Shown here in pieces: positions 13,835 through 21,944 of a stretch of DNA of 33,925 nt. The notes beneath the pieces were generated by a model. The model ran no database searches and had not been told where the DNA came from. It saw only the letters and a list, made by a program, of their open reading frames with translations. The stretch is taken from NCBI GenBank assembly GCA_021797675.1, contig JAJZZH010000233.1, positions 1 to 33,925 of the forward strand. The letters are read 5' to 3'. How positions within the stretch are numbered: position 1 is the first letter of the stretch; each line of letters begins with the position of its first letter. Both the position numbers and the translations under genes were made by a program. The stretch is from Bacillota bacterium (GTDB lineage Bacteria > Bacillota > Sulfobacillia > Sulfobacillales > Sulfobacillaceae).

Positions 13835-15568
13835 CTAAATCCCTTCATGCTTCAGAGCTGGCAGTGGGCGAAAAAGGTATATGCCACCTCTGTGAATCTC
13901 GTTAGCATAGCCGACATCTCGCATTATCGAAACAAACGATTGCGGGGGGAACGTCGTCGTAGCCACCCATTGCACTTCTTGAGATGCAAGAAGTGCCGCA
14001 AACCGCTTGACAATGGTTGCATCGCTCTTAGCAGGCGGCCATCCAGTAGCTGCCATCTCCTCAACCAACCAATTCTTGGCCCATGGCAATGGTACTGGAC
14101 CGAGGTAGCCAGAGGCATTTCGGAAGTAAAACTTGGTTGCTATCTGTGCACCCATCTCGTTCCCATTGATATAGTAAGGAAATATCAATCCTACTGAATT
14201 ACGCGCGATATACTTTTTGTACGTTGACGATTTCCGAAAAAAAGCTGGAACTGGCGGATTTGTCAACCACAAACTTGGAACTCCTAGCGCATTAGGTAGA
14301 ATAGGAACAATAATAAGCATTCCTAAGACAAGGCGTTTCAGATGTTTTGGTGGCAATTTCAAATCGCTTAGCCCTTTGGCGACAATAATCGATGCATAAA
14401 TGAATCCAAATAACATGAATCTTGAAGGTAACAAGTCCTTTATTAACGGGACCCAAGAGAATAACCGCCAAGCTCCCGGAAATAATGGTATGCCGTCAAG
14501 CCGTACAACATCACCCATCGACAAAAGCACAACAATGCCCAAGTTTATAGCGCATACCTTCATCCATCTATCTCTGAACCAATTGTTCACAGAACTCGCT
14601 ACCAAAAAGACAATCATGGGAAGACCCATATATCCTCCCCACTCAGCCAAATCCCCAGAGAAATTTTGAGTGAGAGAAATTAGGTGCTGACCACCAAGGG
14701 AAATCGCTGTAGGAATTATAAAGTTGAGCACATCAATACCAAAATAATAGGGATCGGAAGGAGGATGATGAAATGGTATTTTGTGCCGCATTTCAACCAA
14801 TACTGGTACAAGGCATATCCCGCTAGCTATCCACGGCGCTACAAATGCTGGAATCACTTTTTTGATAACTGCCCATCCCGCCGGCTGAACAATTGACGTA
14901 ACGAAGGCGAACATCCCACTGAAGAGAGCTAGCGCGGCATAAATCTCCTCCGAGATAAGAAATTGAAACACTAACATTAGGGTGAGGGCTCCACCCAACA
15001 TCCATCTCCGAAGAGTAGGACCATTATTCACCTTTTCCTCAAAAAGCTGAGCCCCTATCAATATCATAAAAGCCATGGGAGCAATGGTAGTCAAATTGAT
15101 ATGGCCCAAAGTTTGCTGAGCTAATTCGTAACTCGAATATCCATATATATACCCACCAATAACACTTGCGAAAGTATTTTTAAAAAACCGTTTTAGAATC
15201 AAGTACATGCCAAAAGGGGCCAGAACCATATCAAGCAACGTAATTGTATTGAAGCTGGCTACTGGTCCGAATACCTGGGTTAAAGGCCAAAATAGCACGG
15301 ACAAAACGGGAATTGAGGTAGTCCACATTAGATTTTCGCCGGTAGGGGCCCATACAAACTTAGTGATCACGGCATGGATTCCATGCCCTAAGGCATATGG
15401 CCACCAGGCCAGCCACCAAAGAAAACTTACCGAATCGGCATTAGAACCCAGCCACCAGCTGGTGAAATGTCTCGCAACAAGATGCCCAAACAATCCAAAC
15501 GCCGTCAACACATATAAACACAAGACCACTATTGTGGATCTTCTTGTTCGAACCGTTTTAGCGATCAT
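13835..15568 (-). CDS. Polytopic GT-C-like membrane protein, probable glycosyltransferase
   Basis: A 577-aa protein with about 10-11 membrane segments. The first extracytoplasmic loop after helix 1 holds GSNADSVSFLWWLAWWPYAL and then W-A-P-T-G-E-N-L. The acidic residue in that loop and the aromatic LWWLAWWP run are typical of lipid-phosphate-sugar-dependent (GT-C) membrane glycosyltransferases. The C-terminal ~130 residues are mostly soluble and end outside the membrane region (E-V-Q-W-V-A-T-T, GIYLFRPLP). ATG 15568 overlaps the end of the preceding gene by 11 bases; its ribosome-binding site is weak (GAAAGAAC). It is the last gene of the glycan transcript and part of its AT-richer half. It could transfer a sugar from a polyprenyl-phosphate donor to the glycan outside the cell. 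Donor and acceptor are unknown. Confidence 0.75.
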   Translation of the reverse strand: MIAKTVRTRRSTIVVLCLYVLTAFGLFGHLVARHFTSWWLGSNADSVSFLWWLAWWPYALGHGIHAVITKFVWAPTGENLMWTTSIPVLSVLFWPLTQVFGPVASFNTITLLDMVLAPFGMYLILKRFFKNTFASVIGGYIYGYSSYELAQQTLGHINLTTIAPMAFMILIGAQLFEEKVNNGPTLRRWMLGGALTLMLVFQFLISEEIYAALALFSGMFAFVTSIVQPAGWAVIKKVIPAFVAPWIASGICLVPVLVEMRHKIPFHHPPSDPYYFGIDVLNFIIPTAISLGGQHLISLTQNFSGDLAEWGGYMGLPMIVFLVASSVNNWFRDRWMKVCAINLGIVVLLSMGDVVRLDGIPLFPGAWRLFSWVPLIKDLLPSRFMLFGFIYASIIVAKGLSDLKLPPKHLKRLVLGMLIIVPILPNALGVPSLWLTNPPVPAFFRKSSTYKKYIARNSVGLIFPYYINGNEMGAQIATKFYFRNASGYLGPVPLPWAKNWLVEEMAATGWPPAKSDATIVKRFAALLASQEVQWVATTTFPPQSFVSIMRDVGYANEIHRGGIYLFRPLPALKHEGI

Positions 15569-16676
15569 TGGTGTTCTTTCTTTTGCGACTTAGCCACGTG
15601 CTAATCTTTGCTCGAGAGAACTTTCTGGCCCATAACCACCGAAATACTTTGGTATATCGCCAACTTCTTGAGCGCTCCATATGTTGGAGTCTTTGATGCA
15701 TCGCTTGATACTTATTATCAGCGCTTCTTACAGCATACTGAAGACCTGTCAAAGCACGCCCGTACAACAGATTCCTTCGCTGCATTTGTTGTATTACTGC
15801 ACCCAGTCGGCGGATCTCTTCACCAGACTCATTCAACTCCTGTTGGATAGCTTCTTTAACCCTAACCTTTTCTTGGAGCTCCGCAATTTGGGCGTAAGTC
15901 TCACGGAGGCTGTCTTGGCATCTGTCAACCTGAACTTTCAGGTTTGTAATCTGTTCTTTCAGATCTGTATTCGCTTTGGCTAGTTGATCAGCTCTCAATT
16001 CGGCCGGGCGAATAAATCGATCATGTACACAAGGTGGGACCTGGAAAAGACTTGAATATCTATCGCGCTCCTCTTCGACTGTGTAAAATCGATTAAGACC
16101 ATCAAAGTACAGAAACGTATAACCTGCAGCCGTCATTATATCTTCCCATTCCTCATGGCACGGGATCGGCGTATTGGGTAGTGTGGCTTCAATTATGACT
16201 ATCTTGGGGCGAAATAGGCGCCAGTCGCCTCCGACAAGCACATCACGTTCGGCGCCTTCGACGTCAATTTTGAGGAAATCTATGGAAACATCGTGGGCGT
16301 ACGAAGCACAGATTTCTCCTAAGGTCATCAATGGAACCTCATATTCGACAAAATCCACATTTAAACCACTTTCATCACTGATAGTAGACAGTCTCGATAG
16401 TTCGAAATCAACGACTTCCCGAAAGTTAACTTGGCCCTTCCTCTTCCCAACGGCAACATTGAGATTAAGATCCCTTTGTCGGGCTTTAACAAGCCTGTTA
16501 AAAAACCGAATATTTGGTTCGACATTAATACCATGCCATCCCTTATCGTAAAAGTGCTTAGTCACGGAATCGATTTCAGGATCCCAGGCTCCTATATCAA
16601 TATAAAATCCTGGTTCGTCGCCGCTGAAGATTCGATTCAGCATCACATCTTCAAAGTTTTGAGCAAACGTCACCAA
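15558..16676 (-). CDS. FkbM-family methyltransferase with long C-terminal coiled coil
   Basis: A 372-aa protein. Residues 1-200 form a SAM-dependent FkbM methyltransferase: AQNFEDVMLNRIF, the SAM-binding segment FYIDIGAWDP, the acidic NVEPN, then IDFLKIDVEGAERDVL and IVIIEATLP. Residues ~222-330 are a heptad-rich coiled coil (KANTDLKEQITNLKVQVDR onward), followed by a basic R/K/W tail (RSWRYTKVFRWLWARKF). Such tails are common on surface-glycan enzymes and may attach the protein to the membrane or to partner GTs. The start is TTG 16676, with an adjacent GTG at 16673 as alternative; family alignment (MITYAQNFEDV-type starts) favours TTG. The upstream G-run is a poor ribosome-binding site. It probably O-methylates a sugar of the exported glycan; the site is not predictable. 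Confidence 0.85.
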   Translation of the reverse strand: MVTFAQNFEDVMLNRIFSGDEPGFYIDIGAWDPEIDSVTKHFYDKGWHGINVEPNIRFFNRLVKARQRDLNLNVAVGKRKGQVNFREVVDFELSRLSTISDESGLNVDFVEYEVPLMTLGEICASYAHDVSIDFLKIDVEGAERDVLVGGDWRLFRPKIVIIEATLPNTPIPCHEEWEDIMTAAGYTFLYFDGLNRFYTVEEERDRYSSLFQVPPCVHDRFIRPAELRADQLAKANTDLKEQITNLKVQVDRCQDSLRETYAQIAELQEKVRVKEAIQQELNESGEEIRRLGAVIQQMQRRNLLYGRALTGLQYAVRSADNKYQAMHQRLQHMERSRSWRYTKVFRWLWARKFSRAKISTWLSRKRKNTNDR

Positions 16677-16695
16677 CTTTGCGCCCCCCCCAGGA

Positions 16696-18630
16696 CTATC
16701 TGGCTAGCTTTAGAATCCTCTTCGAAGTCCACAACGCAACCCGTGTTAACCAGCCCGGCAAAGGCAAATACCTCATGATAATTAACGATAAACTATTTTT
16801 CTCCGCCAAGGAAAGTCGGCTATGAGCGTCAACAAGCTTAGCAAAGGGATTATCATACTCGAGCATGATGCGCTTATTAATGGAGGAGGTCCGTCCACCA
16901 AAAGCCACCGAACATTCCCTGAGCACCGAATCCTGAACATCTTCTTCGACTTCGTATCTGATTTCACGTTTATCGCTGATGTCCCTTAGTACGGTGGGCC
17001 TGTGGGTGTACTCCCATTCCTCTCCGGAAATCATCCTCAACGCGGCAAAATAACGGTGGCCATGAAGATAATTTAGAAAAGAGAACAGTCGGGGTCTTTC
17101 CAAGAGAGACCGCGAAGCCAAATAAGTTCCCCATACCTCATGTCTATCATCAAGATGTCGCGCAGCAGAGAAGTAGTCGCGGAATTCCTGTCCTTTTTTG
17201 TCCTTGTGTTTTAGAACATAATCACTAATTGCAAACCTTGCCTGCGGTTTATCTTCCAATATTCGGACCAACATGCTGATGTGGTCCCGATCCCACAACT
17301 CACCCTCGTTCATCACGATTATGGCATCCGGCAATGGTAAATCATGGATAGATTCTCCGATGAGATGGCCCAAAGAAATACGCGCATTTCTCGTATACAT
17401 CGCCAGGTATCGAACATCACCAATGACCTGACTGTTCTTCACAATTTGCTCGACCGTTCTTTTTTCACCTTCACTACACGATGAATCCAGCATGATATGG
17501 ACTCGGCAATTCCGATATCGTTGAATGCCCACATTCAACAGCAGGCTCTTGAGCTTATATGGTGAAAGATCGTATATTGGAATTATTACATGTACCACAC
17601 GTTCTTGTGTTGTGGCAAGTAATTTGTTTTCCTGGGCTTGAACTCTAGACCCATGCGAAGAAAGGATCTGACGCAACTGATGTTTGAGTTCGAATTGTTG
17701 TCGAAAGATGTCACGGGCCTTTAGAGCCAATCTTCTTGCTTTCTCTGGATTTTCCACAATCCACGAATAGTGATTGAGAATCTGTCTGGCCAAATTTTTC
17801 GTATCGTCGGTCGGAGAAACATATAACAGCGAGTCTCCGAAATTGTCTTGAGCAAAGCGATTGTCATCACAAATCACAACGGCTCCAGCAGCAATACTTT
17901 CAAATAATCGGTTGGACATAAGGCCTGACTGGAGGTGCGCAGGTGACGAAAGAACTAAAGATATGCCGCACTCGGAGATCCTGCGAATCAAAGATACTCC
18001 ATCAAAAGGGATTGGTCCTTGATAACACTTAAATCCTGCCCAGACCTCGACTCCCCGAACAGTCTTTGGACCATAAATCCTAACGATATCTCTATCATCC
18101 AAGTAGCGTAAAACCTCATGATGCCTGCCTTTCGAGCGATCAATCCGTTCCCAATTGATTCCGGCGTAAAATATCTTAGGATGTTTCGGCCATAATGACT
18201 CATCCTCGATGGATAGGCCTACGGTATGATTAAGAAAAGGCAACGGCAGATTGATATCACGGCGATGCCAAGCAACGCGCAAGAGATGGTCATCGGCCCA
18301 TGTTGAACCACACGACAAAAAATCATCATGGGATAGCAGGTTCTCAGAAAATCGTTCGTATCCCCAATCGAAATAGAATCGCAGGGGGTTCCATAAAGCC
18401 ACGTAAGAATATGCCGGATAGCATTTTGGGGATTCAAAATGTAGGTGAATAACGAATTCTACTTCCCCTGATTGAAGAGGCAGCAACGGATTATCGACAT
18501 GATAACCGTTTCTGTCAAGTTCAACAACCTGAACTCCCAATTCCTGAGCAGCCATCTTAATGCGTTGAATATTCTCGTGCTCGGCAGTCGCTTGGTTGGG
18601 CCAAAGACGCACAATACCAATCTTCGTCAT
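16696..18630 (-). CDS. Two-domain glycosyltransferase (GT4/CgeB-like plus GT2-like)
   Basis: A 644-aa cytoplasmic protein with two glycosyltransferase-like halves. The N-terminal part (~1-330) ends like CgeB/GT4 enzymes: LSSPAHLQSGLMSNRLFESIAAGAVVICDD, then a display segment LLYVSPTDD and a helix-rich end. The C-terminal part (~345-640) starts like a GT2 domain (VVHVIIPIYDLSPYKLKSLLLN, RVHIMLDSS) and has DAIIVMNEGELWDRDHIS around the position of the usual metal-binding DxD region. A classic DxD is not obvious, so that half may use another acidic pair or be inactive. ATG 18630 has GGAGAG just upstream; an in-frame ATG at 18642 lies inside that site. It follows the epimerase gene by 14 bases. 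The protein could add two sugars in sequence. Confidence 0.8.
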   Translation of the reverse strand: MTKIGIVRLWPNQATAEHENIQRIKMAAQELGVQVVELDRNGYHVDNPLLPLQSGEVEFVIHLHFESPKCYPAYSYVALWNPLRFYFDWGYERFSENLLSHDDFLSCGSTWADDHLLRVAWHRRDINLPLPFLNHTVGLSIEDESLWPKHPKIFYAGINWERIDRSKGRHHEVLRYLDDRDIVRIYGPKTVRGVEVWAGFKCYQGPIPFDGVSLIRRISECGISLVLSSPAHLQSGLMSNRLFESIAAGAVVICDDNRFAQDNFGDSLLYVSPTDDTKNLARQILNHYSWIVENPEKARRLALKARDIFRQQFELKHQLRQILSSHGSRVQAQENKLLATTQERVVHVIIPIYDLSPYKLKSLLLNVGIQRYRNCRVHIMLDSSCSEGEKRTVEQIVKNSQVIGDVRYLAMYTRNARISLGHLIGESIHDLPLPDAIIVMNEGELWDRDHISMLVRILEDKPQARFAISDYVLKHKDKKGQEFRDYFSAARHLDDRHEVWGTYLASRSLLERPRLFSFLNYLHGHRYFAALRMISGEEWEYTHRPTVLRDISDKREIRYEVEEDVQDSVLRECSVAFGGRTSSINKRIMLEYDNPFAKLVDAHSRLSLAEKNSLSLIIMRYLPLPGWLTRVALWTSKRILKLAR

Positions 18631-18644
18631 TACTCTCTCCACTC

Positions 18645-19628
18645 TTACCCTCGATGACCGTCAGTCAAGAAATAGTCCAGACAACGTTGAATCCCTGTTT
18701 TCAGCGAAGTCGTCGCCTGAAATCCTAGGTCTCGTTGTTTCTTCGTATCGCCGCCTCTGGCGAAGACTCCTTCTGGCTTTTCGGACAATCCAACTATTCT
18801 CGGATCGTAGCCGAAAATGTTGGCTGCTGTACTCGCCAATTCGCGAAAAGACGTCAACAAACCGGTCGACAAATTAACCGCATCTGCGTTGTCAATCCGG
18901 TCTATGGTATCCAAAATTCCAGTGACGCAATCTTCGATATAGATAAAGTCGCGCATTTGCTGTCCTGTTCCCCACACGAACACTTCATCCTTGCCCTTAT
19001 CGTCTATTATCCTCTGACAAATAGCTGGAAATGGATAGCTAAGATCCTGATCCTCGCCATAACCAGAAAACGGACGATAAACTACACTTCGAATCTCATA
19101 TTTTTCGTAAGCGAGCCTAGCCAAATATTCCCCAGTTAGCTTTGACCACCCATACGTAAGGTCCGGCATGCCAATATCTTCCGAAAACGTAATCATGTCT
19201 TCGATTAATAATTGAAAAGCCTCCTTGCGTTGAAATCGAACCGGATATGCAGCGCTCGAACTAAAATAGACGACTTTTCCCGGGCGCACCTTGGTAACCC
19301 AGTTCCACAGCGAGGCGTCGATCGCCAAATCTGTCGCTACCCCTAGTGGGTCGTTTTCTATCATCAGTCGTCCACCAACTATGGCCGCAAGATGGAACAC
19401 ATAGTCGAACTGTTCGTTCGTGTTTTGAAAGTATTCGCGACAATCTTGCTGCACAAACTGAAACCTTGCATTATCGTTAGGACTGAACAACGGCCAGTTA
19501 GAAGGATGGATCCCTCCCGTATATGGAACAATTGGATCTACGCATACGACCTCATAACCACCAGCCAGCAATCGTCTGCATAAATGCCGCCCGACGAAGC
19601 CACTTCCTCCGGTTACCAATGCTCTCAT
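18645..19628 (-). CDS. NAD-dependent epimerase/dehydratase (extended SDR, nucleotide-sugar enzyme)
   Basis: A 327-aa extended SDR acting on a nucleotide-activated sugar in the cytoplasm. It has the NAD motif TGGSGFVG (6-13), a Rossmann acidic residue in VVCVDP, HLAAIVGG, FSSSAAYPV with the catalytic Ser, and the YxxxK pair in LTYGWSKLTGEYLA. It also has VYRPFSGYGEDQD and a QMRDFIYIEDC segment typical of UDP-glucose-epimerase/GDP-sugar relatives. ATG 19628 is preceded by GGAGGG; an ATG 15 bases earlier sits in that site. It lies between a GT4 gene and the two-domain GT gene, all on one strand, so it likely supplies a sugar nucleotide for the glycan. The long insertion after the first motif and the exact sugar (UDP-Glc/Gal, GDP- or dTDP-sugar) cannot be resolved. 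Confidence 0.88.
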   Translation of the reverse strand: MRALVTGGSGFVGRHLCRRLLAGGYEVVCVDPIVPYTGGIHPSNWPLFSPNDNARFQFVQQDCREYFQNTNEQFDYVFHLAAIVGGRLMIENDPLGVATDLAIDASLWNWVTKVRPGKVVYFSSSAAYPVRFQRKEAFQLLIEDMITFSEDIGMPDLTYGWSKLTGEYLARLAYEKYEIRSVVYRPFSGYGEDQDLSYPFPAICQRIIDDKGKDEVFVWGTGQQMRDFIYIEDCVTGILDTIDRIDNADAVNLSTGLLTSFRELASTAANIFGYDPRIVGLSEKPEGVFARGGDTKKQRDLGFQATTSLKTGIQRCLDYFLTDGHRG

Positions 19629-19678
19629 CGTCTCACCCTCCAAACTTAGATGCTAATCACAGTATCATGTTCTGCCAA

Positions 19679-20740
19679 TCACGAACCTATTTTTCGATAA
19701 AAATCCCAATGGGCTCTGGCCATTGACTCTCTTGTTAAAAAGTTCAAATCACCTCGTGAAAACTCCCCTGTAGAAGTGTTATCCACCACAGAAAACATCA
19801 ATTCAGATAGTGATTCGACTTCCATGTCTGTCCATAAAAACACTCTGGAATCCTGCTTTACGCTTGTAATCCAACCGGTACAACTGGCGACAATTGGCAA
19901 ACCGGCTACAAAAGCGTTCAATGTCCCGATTCCAAAACCTTCATACCAAGAAGGTTGCACATAGATATCAGCCGCCTGATATAAGCGTGCAATTGTTATC
20001 TCATCCACGTAACCTGGCATAACCAGACGCTCGGGATGCCTAACCGAAGCTACTGCTTTTTCGAAATCCTCGTCCTTCCATCCCAACATTCCTGCTAGGA
20101 TCAATTGATGCGGAATCCGGTAGCGGTCGACCGTCATATCAAACGCACGAACTAGGCTTCCCAAGTTTTTCCGGGGTTCGATCGTTCCTACGTGGAGAAT
20201 GTATGGCCGATCGCTTTGTCGCGCTTCGACACTCCAGTTCGATCGCAACGAGCTATCACATGCAACTGGGATGATCGCAACTGGGCAACTCGCGTCGGGG
20301 AAATAGCACAACAATTCTTTGGATATTTCCTCCGTTGGAACGATGATGCCATCCGCAACTCGAACGCTAATCGGAACCATTTTCATCAAATATTCCCTAA
20401 CCTCCTTTCGAACCCAGCCTGGATGCTTAAGGTATCCAAAGTCGTGAATCGTGACCACTCGCCTAAACTTACCAAACCTGGGCAATGCATATGCAGGGCC
20501 ATGAAACAACGATCCACCTGAACGGGTCATTGCCCAAGGAAGGCTCGTTTGAAGCCAGGGCAACCCCGGGAATTTCGGCAAGATCACTGCGTTATGTTTG
20601 GTTGCTCGATCAGAAAACAATATGACTCCTTCTGCCTCATTCCTCTCCTCAATACCGCTAACCAAGCTTTCCAAGTAGAACGGTATACCAGTCTTCGGCC
20701 CAGGCAACCCGAGAATTCGGATATCAATTCCGACCCTCAA
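19679..20740 (-). CDS. GT4 glycosyltransferase with altered EX7E motif
   Basis: A 353-aa GT-B glycosyltransferase, family 4 (group 1). The N-terminal Rossmann half begins MRVGIDIRILGLPGPKTGI and has VVTIHDFGYLKHP. The C-terminal half has the donor-phosphate site VGTIEPRKNL, then LYQAADIYVQPSWYEGFGIGTLNAFVAGLPIVAS. The second Glu of the usual EX7E (in PxLEAM) is Asn here (GTLNAF), although the rest is well conserved. The start is TTG 20740, with AAAGGGG about ten bases upstream. It is the first gene of the AT-richer half of the glycan locus and may have its own promoter in the 157-base gap upstream. The enzyme is probably active with a changed donor contact, but reduced activity is possible. 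Confidence 0.88.
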   Translation of the reverse strand: MRVGIDIRILGLPGPKTGIPFYLESLVSGIEERNEAEGVILFSDRATKHNAVILPKFPGLPWLQTSLPWAMTRSGGSLFHGPAYALPRFGKFRRVVTIHDFGYLKHPGWVRKEVREYLMKMVPISVRVADGIIVPTEEISKELLCYFPDASCPVAIIPVACDSSLRSNWSVEARQSDRPYILHVGTIEPRKNLGSLVRAFDMTVDRYRIPHQLILAGMLGWKDEDFEKAVASVRHPERLVMPGYVDEITIARLYQAADIYVQPSWYEGFGIGTLNAFVAGLPIVASCTGWITSVKQDSRVFLWTDMEVESLSELMFSVVDNTSTGEFSRGDLNFLTRESMARAHWDFYRKIGS

Positions 20741-20897
20741 ATGCTTGCAACCCCTTTAAACGACATCCTACACTTCGCGCGTGTCAAACGCGAGGTTTTG
20801 AAGCGCTGGCGACTGACCGAAAGTTCTTGGCAGCGAGCAGTATATCAAAGACATATGTTCCGATCGCTCCGGCGGTTTCATTGGCACGACAAATTCG

Positions 20898-21944
20898 TTA
20901 CCAGTAGATGCCAAGCGTGCACCTCACCATGCTTTCACGGTCAATAACGGAAGCGCCTTGCTCACCATTTGCACGAAGCATCATAAGAATCCGACGTGCC
21001 CAATCCGTCGGTGTTGCAGACGTTCCGACCAGTGATCTTTCCGGCAGCACTTCGCCCATACCGCCCACATCTCGCGCCACAACAATTCGGCCAGCTCTCA
21101 CCGCCTCCAACAACGCATACGGCATGCCTTCCTTTACCGACGTCAACGCGAACACCCGCATCTTTGCCAACCATTCGACAACATTCTCCTGAAATCCTGC
21201 AAATGTGGTGATGTCATTAATCCCTAGCTCTTGCGAAAGCTGTTCGAGCTGTGGTCGCAATGGGCCGTCGCCTACCAAGATCAAACGTACGGCGGGCACT
21301 TCCTTGCGCACTGCGGCCACCGCCTTCAAGAGCACATCCAGGGCCTTTTCCTCCGTAAAGCGAGCAATGGTGCCGATGACGGGATCTTCCGGAAGCGGGA
21401 TGGGTTCGGGAAACGGGTCGATGCCGTTCGGAATGTGCACCAGTCGGGTGCGCTTTGCGCTCCGGTGGCGCTGCAACTCTTGCAAGTCGCGGTTCGACAC
21501 CAAAATCGTGGCCTTGGCCAACGGCAAGAGGCTGAGCTCGATCTTCCGGTACAGCGCCTGCTTCCACTTGGGCATGCGCTCGTTCAGATAGACGAGTCCG
21601 TGAATGGTGTACACGACGGGTATCGCACTCTTTCTGAGCGCCAGTCGCACGAGCGTTCCCGCTTTGGAGCTGTGCGCGTGGACCACGTCGGGATGAAGTG
21701 CTTCGATTTGCTGTCGGAGGTGGTGCAGCGTCCGCAGATCTCGCCACGGGCGAATGGCCCGGGTTAGCGTGGGCACCTGCTGACAGCGAATCTGTTGAGC
21801 CTCCAAACGGGTCGTGAGCCTCCCCTCTTCGCCGTACAGGACATTGACTTCATGGCCCAAGGCCTTAAGCCCACAGGAAAGGTCATAGACATGGCGCTGT
21901 GCTCCACCCCAGTCTGCTGACGTAATGACTTGGACGATCTTCAT
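20898..21944 (-). CDS. GT4 glycosyltransferase
   Basis: A 348-aa GT-B enzyme of family 4. The start MKIVQVITSADWGGAQRHVYDL is the glycine-rich N-terminal loop of the family; VVHAHSSKAGTLVRL and VYTIHGLVY mark the acceptor half. IGTIARFTEEKALDVLLKA and LILVGDGPLR mark the donor half, and EGMPYALLEAV is an intact EX7E. ATG 21944 overlaps the stop of the upstream GT gene by 4 bases (ATGA at 21941-21944), so the two are translationally coupled; longer in-frame starts would intrude into that gene. The C-terminus ends at MVRCTLGIYW, near where such enzymes normally finish, so at most a short truncation has occurred. It marks the junction between the GC-rich and AT-richer halves of the locus. Confidence 0.9.
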   Translation of the reverse strand: MKIVQVITSADWGGAQRHVYDLSCGLKALGHEVNVLYGEEGRLTTRLEAQQIRCQQVPTLTRAIRPWRDLRTLHHLRQQIEALHPDVVHAHSSKAGTLVRLALRKSAIPVVYTIHGLVYLNERMPKWKQALYRKIELSLLPLAKATILVSNRDLQELQRHRSAKRTRLVHIPNGIDPFPEPIPLPEDPVIGTIARFTEEKALDVLLKAVAAVRKEVPAVRLILVGDGPLRPQLEQLSQELGINDITTFAGFQENVVEWLAKMRVFALTSVKEGMPYALLEAVRAGRIVVARDVGGMGEVLPERSLVGTSATPTDWARRILMMLRANGEQGASVIDRESMVRCTLGIYW

